Shown here piece after piece: positions 1-5,540 of a DNA stretch of 5,810 nucleotides. The DNA lies in NCBI GenBank assembly GCA_030706285.1, contig JAUZOU010000201.1, forward strand, positions 1 to 5,810. The letters run 5' to 3'. The notes under the pieces are model-generated. The model was not told where the DNA came from, did not search any database, and saw only the letters and a program-made list of their open reading frames with translations. The translations under genes were made by a program, and so were the position numbers. The stretch is from Bacteroidota bacterium (GTDB lineage Bacteria > Bacteroidota > Bacteroidia > Bacteroidales > UBA1402). Numbering within the stretch: the first letter of the stretch is position 1; each line of letters opens with the position of its first letter.

Positions 1-34
1 CTGATATCAATAGGATGATTTTCTTCTTTTGCAT
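1..34 (-). CDS. 5' end of a leftward gene, probably an exported protein (partial)
   Basis: Only 11 codons are inside the window. They read MQKKKIILLIS, a basic start followed by a hydrophobic run, which is how a Sec signal peptide or lipoprotein leader begins. The rest lies beyond the left edge, so the function cannot be named. A good Bacteroides-type promoter on the same strand at 93-124 would give a leader of roughly 50 bases, which supports a real start here. An alternative ATG at 78 in another frame stops after about 23 codons and is less likely. The gene would be divergent from mdh. Confidence 0.42.
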   Translation of the reverse strand, partial: MQKKKIILLIS

Positions 35-92
35 AAAACGGTTGATTGTATGCCTTTTGCGTCAGGGGGCTCGGACATGATTGATTACAGCG

Positions 93-124
93 CAAAAATA
101 CGAATTTTCAATTTGAGAGACAAA
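93..124 (-). promoter_or_regulatory. Bacteroides-type promoter for the leftward edge gene
   Basis: On the minus strand TTTG (124-121) is followed after exactly 20 bases by TATTTTTG (100-93). This is an exact match to the -33 TTTG and -7 TAnnTTTG boxes known for Bacteroides housekeeping promoters. Transcription would start near 86-88 and run left toward the ATG at 34. The assignment rests on the motif alone. Confidence 0.55.
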
Positions 125-184
125 TCGGTCTATGATTAAGCAATGACAGAATAGACAATTTTTATTAAATCGATTACGGAAATA

Positions 185-214
185 TTTCATCAATCAATAA
201 AATGATTACTTTTG
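185..214 (+). promoter_or_regulatory. Candidate mdh promoter
   Basis: TACTTTTG at 207-214 matches the -7 consensus TAnnTTTG exactly. The -33 box is weaker: TTTC at 185-188, 18 bases upstream. The transcript would start near 221 and carry a leader of about 90 bases before the mdh ATG. The leader contains a GCCTGA/TCAGGC six-base-pair dyad (230-235 with 251-256) around a T-rich 15-base loop. I recognise no known riboswitch in it. Confidence 0.45.
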
Positions 215-311
215 TGGTGCAAAGTAATAGCCTGATTATCGTTGGTTTTTTCAGGCCCGCGACCGAAGGTTTTTCAGAGATTGTAATTAGTTTCACGTAA
301 ATAATACTTAT

Positions 312-1256
312 ATGTCAAAAGTAACTGTTGTCGGAGCAGGAAATGTCGGAGCTACCTGCGCCAATGTAATGGCAATCAATGAGATTGCTGATGAAGTCGT
401 CATGCTTGACGTTAAGCAAGGCGTATCCGAAGGTAAGGCTATGGATATGATGCAGACGGTTGAACTGTTGGATATTGATACGAAGATTGTCGGTTGCACC
501 AATGACTATTCAAAAACCGCCAATTCAGATGTTGTTGTCGTTACTTCCGGTATTCCCCGTAAACCGGGAATGTCTCGTGAAGACCTCGTTGGGGTGAATG
601 CCGGCATCGTTAAGTCCGTTTGCGATCAGGTTCTGGCTTATTCTCCCAATGCTATTTTTGTGATCATCAGCAATCCGATGGATACGATGACTTACCTGAC
701 GTTAAAAGCTACCGGCCTTCCCAAAAACCGTGTTATCGGTATGGGTGGAGCTTTGGATAGTTCACGTTTCAGATATTATCTGGCTACAGCGCTCGGCGTT
801 AATCCTCGTCAGGTAGAAGGTACGGTTATTGGTGGACATGGAGACAAAACCATGATTCCTCTTAAACGTCTGGCTACTGTTAAAGGTATTCCTGCTTCAG
901 AATTGTTGAATAAAGAACAATTGGATAAAGTGGTAGCAGATACCATGGTCGGTGGTGCTACGTTGACCGGTTTACTCGGGACCTCTGCATGGTATGCACC
1001 TGGTGCTGCGGTATCTTATCTTGTTGAATCCATTATCCGTAACCAGAAGAAAGTTATTCCATGCTGCGTCTATCTGGATGGTGAATATGGTGAAAAAGAT
1101 ATTTGTATTGGCGTTCCTGCTGTGATCGGCAAAAACGGTTGCGAAAAAATACTTGATTTTAAATTGAATGAAGAAGAACAGGAAGCTTTCAAGAAGAGCG
1201 CTTCTGCTGTCCGTACTATGAATTCTGTTTTGAACCAATTGGGCGTTATCGCATAA
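312..1256 (+). CDS. mdh: Malate dehydrogenase (NAD-dependent, LDH-like type)
   Basis: The enzyme interconverts malate and oxaloacetate with NAD(H) in the cytoplasm. In fermentative Bacteroidales it feeds the reductive route from oxaloacetate to fumarate and succinate. The 314 residues cover a full-length protein of the LDH/MDH superfamily. The Rossmann motif GAGNVG is at residues 8-13, and D33 at the end of the second strand is typical of NAD rather than NADP use. The mobile loop carries R83 and R89, which bind the substrate carboxylates; an arginine at the specificity position favours malate over lactate. N121, D149, R152 and H176 in GGHGD complete the active site. The ATG at 312 puts the Rossmann strand at the N terminus, as the family expects. 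There is no Shine-Dalgarno sequence, as is usual in this phylum. The gene appears monocistronic, with its own promoter and terminator. Confidence 0.97.
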   Translation: MSKVTVVGAGNVGATCANVMAINEIADEVVMLDVKQGVSEGKAMDMMQTVELLDIDTKIVGCTNDYSKTANSDVVVVTSGIPRKPGMSREDLVGVNAGIVKSVCDQVLAYSPNAIFVIISNPMDTMTYLTLKATGLPKNRVIGMGGALDSSRFRYYLATALGVNPRQVEGTVIGGHGDKTMIPLKRLATVKGIPASELLNKEQLDKVVADTMVGGATLTGLLGTSAWYAPGAAVSYLVESIIRNQKKVIPCCVYLDGEYGEKDICIGVPAVIGKNGCEKILDFKLNEEEQEAFKKSASAVRTMNSVLNQLGVIA

Positions 1257-1276
1257 TAACCAACAAATTGTAAGAA

Positions 1277-1313
1277 AAAAGAGGGAGGTGCTTTACAGTG
1301 TCTCCCTTTTTTT
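1277..1313 (+). terminator. Rho-independent terminator after mdh
   Basis: A stem built from AGGGAG (1282-1287) and CTCCCT (1302-1307), extended by A-U pairs outward and a wobble pair inward, is followed by a run of T to 1313. The A-run before the stem mirrors the T-run, so it could also act on the other strand. It lies about 25 bases after the mdh stop codon. Confidence 0.82.
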
Positions 1314-1349
1314 AGTGAGAAACGAGTACAAGAAAGAGCCTTATACTGA

Positions 1350-1392
1350 AGGGCGGATGCATTTTGGCAACGTCTATTATGCCTCCCGCCCT
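1350..1392. other. G+C-rich hairpin in the mdh-SPOR intergenic region
   Basis: AGGGCGG (1350-1356) pairs perfectly with CCGCCCT (1386-1392). Inside it GCAT (1359-1362) can pair with ATGC (1379-1382). No T-run follows on either strand, so it is not a standard terminator. It could be a structured RNA element or a transcript-stabilising stem. A 24-codon frame starting at 1358 runs through it but has no supporting signal. Apart from this, the mdh terminator and the promoter near 1466, I see nothing in 1257-1495. Confidence 0.4.
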
Positions 1393-1441
1393 CGAATTGT
1401 ATGGACTAAAAAGGTGATTGTGGTTTTTTAAACGATACTTG

Positions 1442-1473
1442 TTTCAGATTTTCATCTGAATAGTGTACTTTTG
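1442..1473 (+). promoter_or_regulatory. Promoter of the SPOR-folE unit
   Basis: TACTTTTG at 1466-1473 matches TAnnTTTG exactly and is identical to the -7 box proposed for mdh. TTTC at 1442-1445, 20 bases upstream, is a near match to the -33 TTTG. The expected start near 1480 leaves only about 15 bases of leader before the ATG at 1496. Confidence 0.55.
1443..1460. promoter_or_regulatory. Perfect dyad between the promoter boxes, possible operator
   Basis: TTCAGAT (1443-1449) and ATCTGAA (1454-1460) form a perfect 7-base inverted repeat around TTTC. The dyad overlaps the -33 box and fills the spacer before the -7 box, a position where a bound repressor would block polymerase. No regulator that binds this sequence is identifiable here. 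Confidence 0.35.
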
Positions 1474-1495
1474 TTAAATAATTGTCCTCGAACGT

Positions 1496-2032
1496 ATGAA
1501 ACTTGAACGTTTTCTTTGCTTGTTGGCTATTTTACCTTCATTTATCTGTGCACAAGATCATTTTGCAGGATCTGACAGCCTTTTACTGAATGACGAGGAC
1601 CTATCTGCACCGAAGACGATTGTTGACAGGATTAATGCGTCTGAGCCCGGAAAAGGATCTGTCCGCGTCATTCAGGATGCCCTGATTGCTGAACGAATCG
1701 GTCGTCCGGATCTCTTAGCTACAGCCTCGTCTTCTCATACGGCAAGTGTCAGCTACATTGAAATGGCTGGATGGCGTATTCAGGTATTCGTTGGGAATAA
1801 CCAACGGTTATCAAAGAATGAAGCGTTTAAGAATGAGGAAGACATTAAGCTGACTTTCCCTGAAATGTCGACCTATGTTACTTATACAGCCCCATTTTGG
1901 CGATTGAGGGTTGGCGATTTTAGAACGTACGATGAAGCTAGACAGTCATTAAGAAAATTACGGACTGAGTTTCCGGATTTAGGACGCGAAATGTCCATCG
2001 TTAAAGAACGGATTCTGGTAAAACAAGATTAA
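1496..2032 (+). CDS. Secreted SPOR-domain protein
   Basis: This 178-residue protein has a short signal peptide (residues 1-19: charged start, hydrophobic core, likely cut after I-C-A before Q20). A cysteine is present at 18, but the residues before it do not form a convincing lipobox. A variable segment follows (about 20-90). The C-terminal SPOR domain covers about 92-173: GWRIQVFVG opens it, and FWRLRVGDFRTYDEA gives the second typical strand and helix start. SPOR domains bind peptidoglycan glycan strands stripped of peptides, often at division sites, so the protein probably acts in the periplasm on the cell wall. No enzymatic domain is visible. It lies 63 bases before folE with no clear promoter between, so the two are probably co-transcribed. 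The specific cellular role is not known. Confidence 0.9.
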   Translation: MKLERFLCLLAILPSFICAQDHFAGSDSLLLNDEDLSAPKTIVDRINASEPGKGSVRVIQDALIAERIGRPDLLATASSSHTASVSYIEMAGWRIQVFVGNNQRLSKNEAFKNEEDIKLTFPEMSTYVTYTAPFWRLRVGDFRTYDEARQSLRKLRTEFPDLGREMSIVKERILVKQD

Positions 2033-2059
2033 TCTTCAAAACACATTCAAACCGAATGG

Positions 2060-2087
2060 GCCGTTTTTTGACGGCGTATTTAATACG
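2060..2087. other. Paired dyads between SPOR gene and folE
   Basis: GCCGT (2060-2064) pairs with ACGGC (2071-2075) around a T-rich loop. A second dyad, CGTATT-T-AATACG (2075-2087), follows directly and ends 8 bases before the folE ATG. No TAnnTTTG box is present in the gap. This could be an RNA structure that tunes folE translation or a DNA operator; the sequence does not decide. Confidence 0.3.
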
Positions 2088-2095
2088 ACATTGAC

Positions 2096-2689
2096 ATGGT
2101 TGACAAACGAATTGTCCTGGCCACGGAGGCAAATCCTATCCAGGAAGAAATTGCTGCACATTACAAAGAAATAATCCGGCTCCTGGGAGAAGATATAAAC
2201 AGGGAAGGGTTATTGAAAACACCCAAACGAGTGGCCAAGTCCATGCAGTTTCTGACGTATGGTTATCATGTAGATCCGGCAGAAATTCTGCGTTCAGCCA
2301 TGTTTAAGGAAGAATACCGTCAAATGGTCATTGTAAAAGATATTGACTTTTATTCCATGTGCGAGCATCATATGCTGCCTTTTTATGGGAAGGCTCATGT
2401 GGCCTATATTCCAAATAATTACATAACCGGTTTGAGCAAGATCGCCAGAGTGGTTGATGTGTTTGCCCGTCGTTTGCAGTTGCAGGAACGTATGACGACT
2501 GAAATTAAAAATTGTATTCAGGAAACGCTGAATCCTTTGGGTGTCATGGTTGTCATCGAAGCCAGGCATCTTTGCATGCAGATGCGCGGAGCTGAAAAGC
2601 AGAACTCCATTACCACCACCTCTGACTTTACAGGTGTCTTTCAGCAAGCCAAGACAAGAGAGGAATTTATCAGTCTGATCAGGAAATGA
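2096..2689 (+). CDS. folE: GTP cyclohydrolase I (type IA)
   Basis: The enzyme converts GTP to 7,8-dihydroneopterin triphosphate and formate, the first step toward tetrahydrofolate and also an entry to queuosine-type deazapurines. The 197-residue length is normal for the compact bacterial form. Zinc ligands are visible as C89 and H92 in MCEHH and C160 in ARHLCMQMRG. The catalytic histidines H91 and H158 correspond to H112 and H179 of the E. coli enzyme, and the GLSKIAR segment (112-118) belongs to the active-site region. The SITTTSDFTGVF stretch (171-182) is the usual C-terminal signature. All key residues are intact, so the enzyme should be active. The ATG at 2096 fits: the N-terminal helix and the EDINREGLLKTPKRVA motif follow at about 32-47. 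The gene probably shares the promoter near 1466 with the SPOR gene. Confidence 0.97.
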   Translation: MVDKRIVLATEANPIQEEIAAHYKEIIRLLGEDINREGLLKTPKRVAKSMQFLTYGYHVDPAEILRSAMFKEEYRQMVIVKDIDFYSMCEHHMLPFYGKAHVAYIPNNYITGLSKIARVVDVFARRLQLQERMTTEIKNCIQETLNPLGVMVVIEARHLCMQMRGAEKQNSITTTSDFTGVFQQAKTREEFISLIRK

Positions 2690-2827
2690 CGGCTACTGCC
2701 GGAATCTGGCAGACCATGCCTACCGCATACCGATAAATGGATTGGTCCCTCCTTTTTTCTCCGATTGGTGCCGGTCCTGTAAATGAGGGCAGCCAAGGAA
2801 TTTCCATTGCCAAACGGGTTGGATAAG

Positions 2828-2858
2828 AGAAGGAACGGAAATCATTCCCGTCCCTTCT
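2828..2858. terminator. Long hairpin in the convergent region, candidate terminator
   Basis: AGAAGG and ACGG on the left (2828-2838) pair with CCGT and CCTTCT on the right (2848-2858), ten pairs with one A/C mismatch. It lies between the convergent ends of folE and the M56 gene. Neither strand has a strong T-run after it, so termination is inferred from position. The rest of 2690-2914 contains a small CTGCC/GGCAG hairpin (2696-2712) just after folE and no gene I can support. Confidence 0.4.
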
Positions 2859-2869
2859 ACGTAATGACA

Positions 2870-2890
2870 GTGAAAACCCATCTTTTTCAC
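2870..2890 (-). terminator. Candidate terminator of the BlaI-M56 operon
   Basis: GTGAAAA (2870-2876) and TTTTCAC (2884-2890) form a perfect 7-base stem with a 7-base loop, starting 24 bases after the M56 stop codon on the minus strand. The T-run is inside the stem rather than after it, so this is a weak terminator call. Confidence 0.35.
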
Positions 2891-2914
2891 CGTATTCAAC
2901 CTGTTTCCAAGAGG

Positions 2915-4831
2915 TTATTTTGTGTGTTTCAGCTTGATCAAAATGACACCATTGGCACCTTTCTCCCCGTAAACTGCTTTTGCGGCAGCATCTTTCAAGA
3001 TGGTTATTTCCTGAATATCATCGGGTTTTATATCGCTGAGCGATCCGGTGAACGGCTTATCATCTACAATGATGAGCTGATCTTTACTTTCGGTATTGTT
3101 GAGACGGAGAGCGTCTGTTGCATCCTTTTTAGCTTCGTTTTTGAGTTTGTAGACGATGGGTATGGTGTAATAAACAGCGACATTTTTGCCGTTTTGTTTC
3201 CCTGGCGTCCAATTTGGCATTAGGTTAATGACTCGTACGGCTTCATTGTCGCAGGACGGTTCCAGGCCTTTGATCACTTCGACGTGTTCAACTTTTCCGG
3301 TTTTGGAAACAACGAAACGAATGATCACTCGACCTTCAATACCAGCCTGCATGGCCGTTTTTGGATAATGCAGGTTGCTGGTTATGAATGCCAATAAGGC
3401 GTTTATTCCGCCTGGATAAGTAGGCATGACATCAACAACGGTAAGTGGTTTATCTTCTTGAGGACCATAACCGGTAACGCTAATTTCTTTTGATGAAGCT
3501 GGCTTTGTACTAGCAGCGACCGGCGAATTGGCACCCTGGAGTCTAAAGACGATTGGCAACGTGTAATACACCGGGACAGCCTTTCCCTTTTGTTTGCCTG
3601 GAGTCCATGCTGGCATACCGGAAATGACACGTAATGCTTCCTGATCAAGTTCGATGCCGGCCGATTTGACTACGTCAGGTTTGGTTACCTGCCCTGTCTT
3701 ACTAACGATGAAGCGAACAACAACCCGGCCCTGAAGGCTTTTGTTTTGGGCTGCGACCGGATAGCGGATGTTCATGGAAAGATACTTCATCAATGCATCA
3801 TCCCCGCCCGGAAAGACCGGCATCGTTTCGACTGCTTCGTAGATCTTTTCCTGATTCGTTTCGGTTGTATTTGCTGAAACGCTCTCAATAGCCACTGGTT
3901 CATCCTTGATGGATGATACGGCAGCACTGGCCATTTCATTGATCGTCGGTAAGTTGGTTTTGGCTCCCCAGGCATAGGCGGAAAGCAACAGAAAGGCGAA
4001 AAGCGGAAGGGAAAGAGCATATTTGCAAAGCCCTGCCAATGAGGTTTTTTTCTTGTTCATCATGATAATTCTGTTTTTTAATTGTGTGACATTAAAATGA
4101 TTGGCCATATGGTTGATCGGTTGTTGATAAGACAGACGAAGTAAATGATACTGGTATCCGGTTACATCGAATCCGGCGTGTATGACATTCATATCAGCCA
4201 GGTATTCAAGATTTTCACGTAACTGTTTTTTTAGCAACCACGCAAACGGATTGATCCAGAACAGCGCACAAAACAGTTCGGAAAACATAACATCAATCGA
4301 ATGATGTTGTTTGATATGAATACGCTCGTGATGTAGGATTTCCTCTAAATCACGGGAGGTAAATTCTCTTTTATTCAGGAATACCCACTTAAAAAAGGAG
4401 AACGGAGAAGTTCCTTCAGGCATATCAATCACGGTTAATCCGCCAATGATATCCTTATGCCCACGTATGGCAATCAGCAGGACTTTCCCTGTCTGCCAGA
4501 GTATCCGGAACAGCAAAAGCGCAACAATCAGGCCATAGGCGATGGAAAGCATTTCTTCCGCACTAAGGCTTTTTTGTTTGGATGAACCATCAATAACAAT
4601 TTCCGGAAGCGTCGTGCTAATGCTTTGGGCGACAAATTCTACAGGTTGGTTGCTCGTGATCCATGAAGACAGGTCTATGAATGGATGCAGCAGCGCAAAC
4701 AACAGGCCGACGATGAAAGCAATGCGTTTTTCTCTAAAGAAGGTGTCTCGGTGAAGCAGTAGTCTGTAAAACAGATATAAGGCTGCTATGGCGATATTGA
4801 CTTTGATGAAATAGATTAGAATGGCGTCCAT
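2915..4831 (-). CDS. BlaR1-like M56 membrane metallopeptidase with two TonB_C domains and a plug-like tail
   Basis: This 638-residue inner-membrane protein is the likely signal-sensing protease partner of the upstream repressor. Hydrophobic segments lie at about 4-24, 36-54, 96-121 and 268-288. Between the third and fourth is the M56 zinc site HERIH (168-172), with E209 and D213 in ENLEYLAD as the probable third ligand and its follower. After the last membrane segment come two TonB C-terminal domains (about 333-431 and 465-563). Each has an MP-x-[FY]PGG start and a MP-x-WTPGKQ end. The last 50 residues resemble the plug box of SusC-type TonB-dependent receptors (DIQEITILKDAAAKAVYG, then GANGVI). 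The penicillin-binding sensor of staphylococcal BlaR1 is absent. Its start codon is 64 bases after the repressor stop, so they form an operon. M56-TonB_C fusions are known in Bacteroidota; the signal is unknown and the domain order is an inference from motifs. Confidence 0.92.
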   Translation of the reverse strand: MDAILIYFIKVNIAIAALYLFYRLLLHRDTFFREKRIAFIVGLLFALLHPFIDLSSWITSNQPVEFVAQSISTTLPEIVIDGSSKQKSLSAEEMLSIAYGLIVALLLFRILWQTGKVLLIAIRGHKDIIGGLTVIDMPEGTSPFSFFKWVFLNKREFTSRDLEEILHHERIHIKQHHSIDVMFSELFCALFWINPFAWLLKKQLRENLEYLADMNVIHAGFDVTGYQYHLLRLSYQQPINHMANHFNVTQLKNRIIMMNKKKTSLAGLCKYALSLPLFAFLLLSAYAWGAKTNLPTINEMASAAVSSIKDEPVAIESVSANTTETNQEKIYEAVETMPVFPGGDDALMKYLSMNIRYPVAAQNKSLQGRVVVRFIVSKTGQVTKPDVVKSAGIELDQEALRVISGMPAWTPGKQKGKAVPVYYTLPIVFRLQGANSPVAASTKPASSKEISVTGYGPQEDKPLTVVDVMPTYPGGINALLAFITSNLHYPKTAMQAGIEGRVIIRFVVSKTGKVEHVEVIKGLEPSCDNEAVRVINLMPNWTPGKQNGKNVAVYYTIPIVYKLKNEAKKDATDALRLNNTESKDQLIIVDDKPFTGSLSDIKPDDIQEITILKDAAAKAVYGEKGANGVILIKLKHTK

Positions 4832-4895
4832 GATGTGGAGGATTTAAGTAAATGGATCCGTTGGAATATCGTTGTTTGCTCTCCAATAATCAAGG

Positions 4896-5261
4896 CTAAT
4901 TGGTTTGGCCTTTCTCGATCATATGAATGATTTCTTTTAGTTCATCGGCCGAGATGCGTTGTTTTTTTGCAAAAAACGTGACCAGATTTTGATAAGAGCT
5001 GTCGAAGTAATTGTCCACGATGCGTGAAAGGTATTTGTTCGTATATTCCTCTTCGGTAATCCGTGGACTATAGACGTAGGTGTTCCCGTAGAGCTTGGCA
5101 TCAAGATAGCCTTTCCGGTGCAAGTTTTTTACAACTGAAGCCAGTGTGGTATATGGCGGTTTCGGCTCCGGGTATTTTTCAAGAAAATCCTTGATGACGC
5201 CTTGTCCATGACTCCAAATGGTGCGCATAGCTTCTTCTTCCTGAGATGTTAACTTTTCCAT
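4896..5261 (-). CDS. BlaI/MecI-family transcriptional repressor
   Basis: The 121 residues match the usual length of the BlaI/MecI/CopY family. An N-terminal winged helix-turn-helix (about 4-68) includes EEEAMRTIW and the recognition helix region YTTLASVVKNLHRKGYL (37-53). The wing strands end at GNTYVYSP. A C-terminal dimerisation part (about 70-116) ends with NLVTFFAKK and an acidic helix. Members bind DNA dyads as dimers and are inactivated when the partner protease is triggered. The equivalent of the S. aureus BlaI cut site N101-F102 aligns with F96-F97 here, so asparagine is replaced. The gene lies upstream of the M56 peptidase in the same transcript. Two dyads in its own promoter suggest that it represses the operon. 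The targets beyond this operon, if any, cannot be seen. Confidence 0.93.
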   Translation of the reverse strand: MEKLTSQEEEAMRTIWSHGQGVIKDFLEKYPEPKPPYTTLASVVKNLHRKGYLDAKLYGNTYVYSPRITEEEYTNKYLSRIVDNYFDSSYQNLVTFFAKKQRISADELKEIIHMIEKGQTN

Positions 5262-5274
5262 ATTTTCAGCGAAT

Positions 5275-5289
5275 TACGATTATATCGCA
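5275..5289. promoter_or_regulatory. Operator 1 for the BlaI-type repressor (proximal)
   Basis: TACGA (5275-5279) and TCGCA (5285-5289) are separated by five bases. This is the same dyad as operator 2 with one mismatch (C for T at 5288). It covers the expected transcription start, about 14 bases before the repressor ATG at 5261. Confidence 0.55.
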
Positions 5290-5316
5290 AATCTACGAAA
5301 TAATCGTAGAACACAA
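5288..5316 (-). promoter_or_regulatory. Promoter of the BlaI-M56 operon
   Basis: On the minus strand TAGATTTG (5295-5288) is an exact TAnnTTTG box. TTG (5316-5314) lies 18 bases upstream as a slightly close -33 box. Transcription would begin near 5283, giving a leader of about 20 bases. Both operators overlap this promoter. Confidence 0.55.
5292..5310. promoter_or_regulatory. Operator 2 for the BlaI-type repressor (distal)
   Basis: TCTACGA (5292-5298) and TCGTAGA (5304-5310) form a perfect 7-base inverted repeat around five A/T bases. It fills the spacer between the -33 and -7 boxes. Its core TACGA-N5-TCGTA starts 19 bases from operator 1, so two dimers would bind at nearly two helical turns. 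Classical BlaI/MecI sites also are dyads of this kind but with TACA/TGTA half-sites. Confidence 0.65.
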
Positions 5317-5540
5317 GCGGTTTCAATATAAATAATATGGAATTAACGCTATTTAACAAATTTGTTTCTTCCTGTAATGCTTTTGGCAGAGTAACAAACT
5401 ACAGATCCGCAGTGTGTAGCTTACTGTACATGAGACGAATGAATGTAATTTTAAAATCAAAAGGTACATAAAAAAGGATAAAGTTGAAAACTTGTGGACT
5501 AAGCGTCCATCCTGATCAATAGGAAGTTTAAAAATTCCCA
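5311..5540. other. A+T-rich non-coding stretch upstream of the repressor
   Basis: This stretch is about 33% G+C by manual count. A 44-codon frame on the plus strand (5337-5471) and a longer one on the minus strand (5353-5547) exist, but neither has a promoter box, start context or recognisable protein features, so I do not call genes. It contains a short TGGAC/GTCCA hairpin (5495-5509) and the near-palindrome at 5522-5538. I see no tRNA or riboswitch. Confidence 0.5.
5522..5538. repeat. Near-perfect 17-base palindrome at the composition boundary
   Basis: GGAAGTTT and AAAATTCC flank a central A (5530), seven of eight positions pairing (G5526 against A5534 is the exception). It lies where base composition changes from A+T-rich to G+C-rich. 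It could be a protein-binding or recombination site; nothing in the sequence decides. Confidence 0.3.

Noticed and set aside
50..139. Plus-strand frame starting MPFASGGSDM
   Set aside because: It crosses the leftward promoter at 93-124 and stops after about 29 codons; no supporting signal.
1358..1432. 24-codon plus-strand frame (MHFGNVYYASRP...)
   Set aside because: It runs through a hairpin, has no promoter box before it and is too short to judge.
2294..2647. 117-codon minus-strand open frame
   Set aside because: It is fully antisense to folE, whose zinc and catalytic residues are all intact.
2783..3223. 146-codon plus-strand open frame
   Set aside because: Most of it is antisense to the 3' end of the M56 gene, whose motifs in the other frame are unmistakable; the remainder covers intergenic hairpins.
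5337..5471. 44-codon plus-strand open frame starting with MELTLFNK
   Set aside because: It overlaps another long frame on the opposite strand, has no TAnnTTTG box upstream and resembles no known small protein; chance is the simpler reading.
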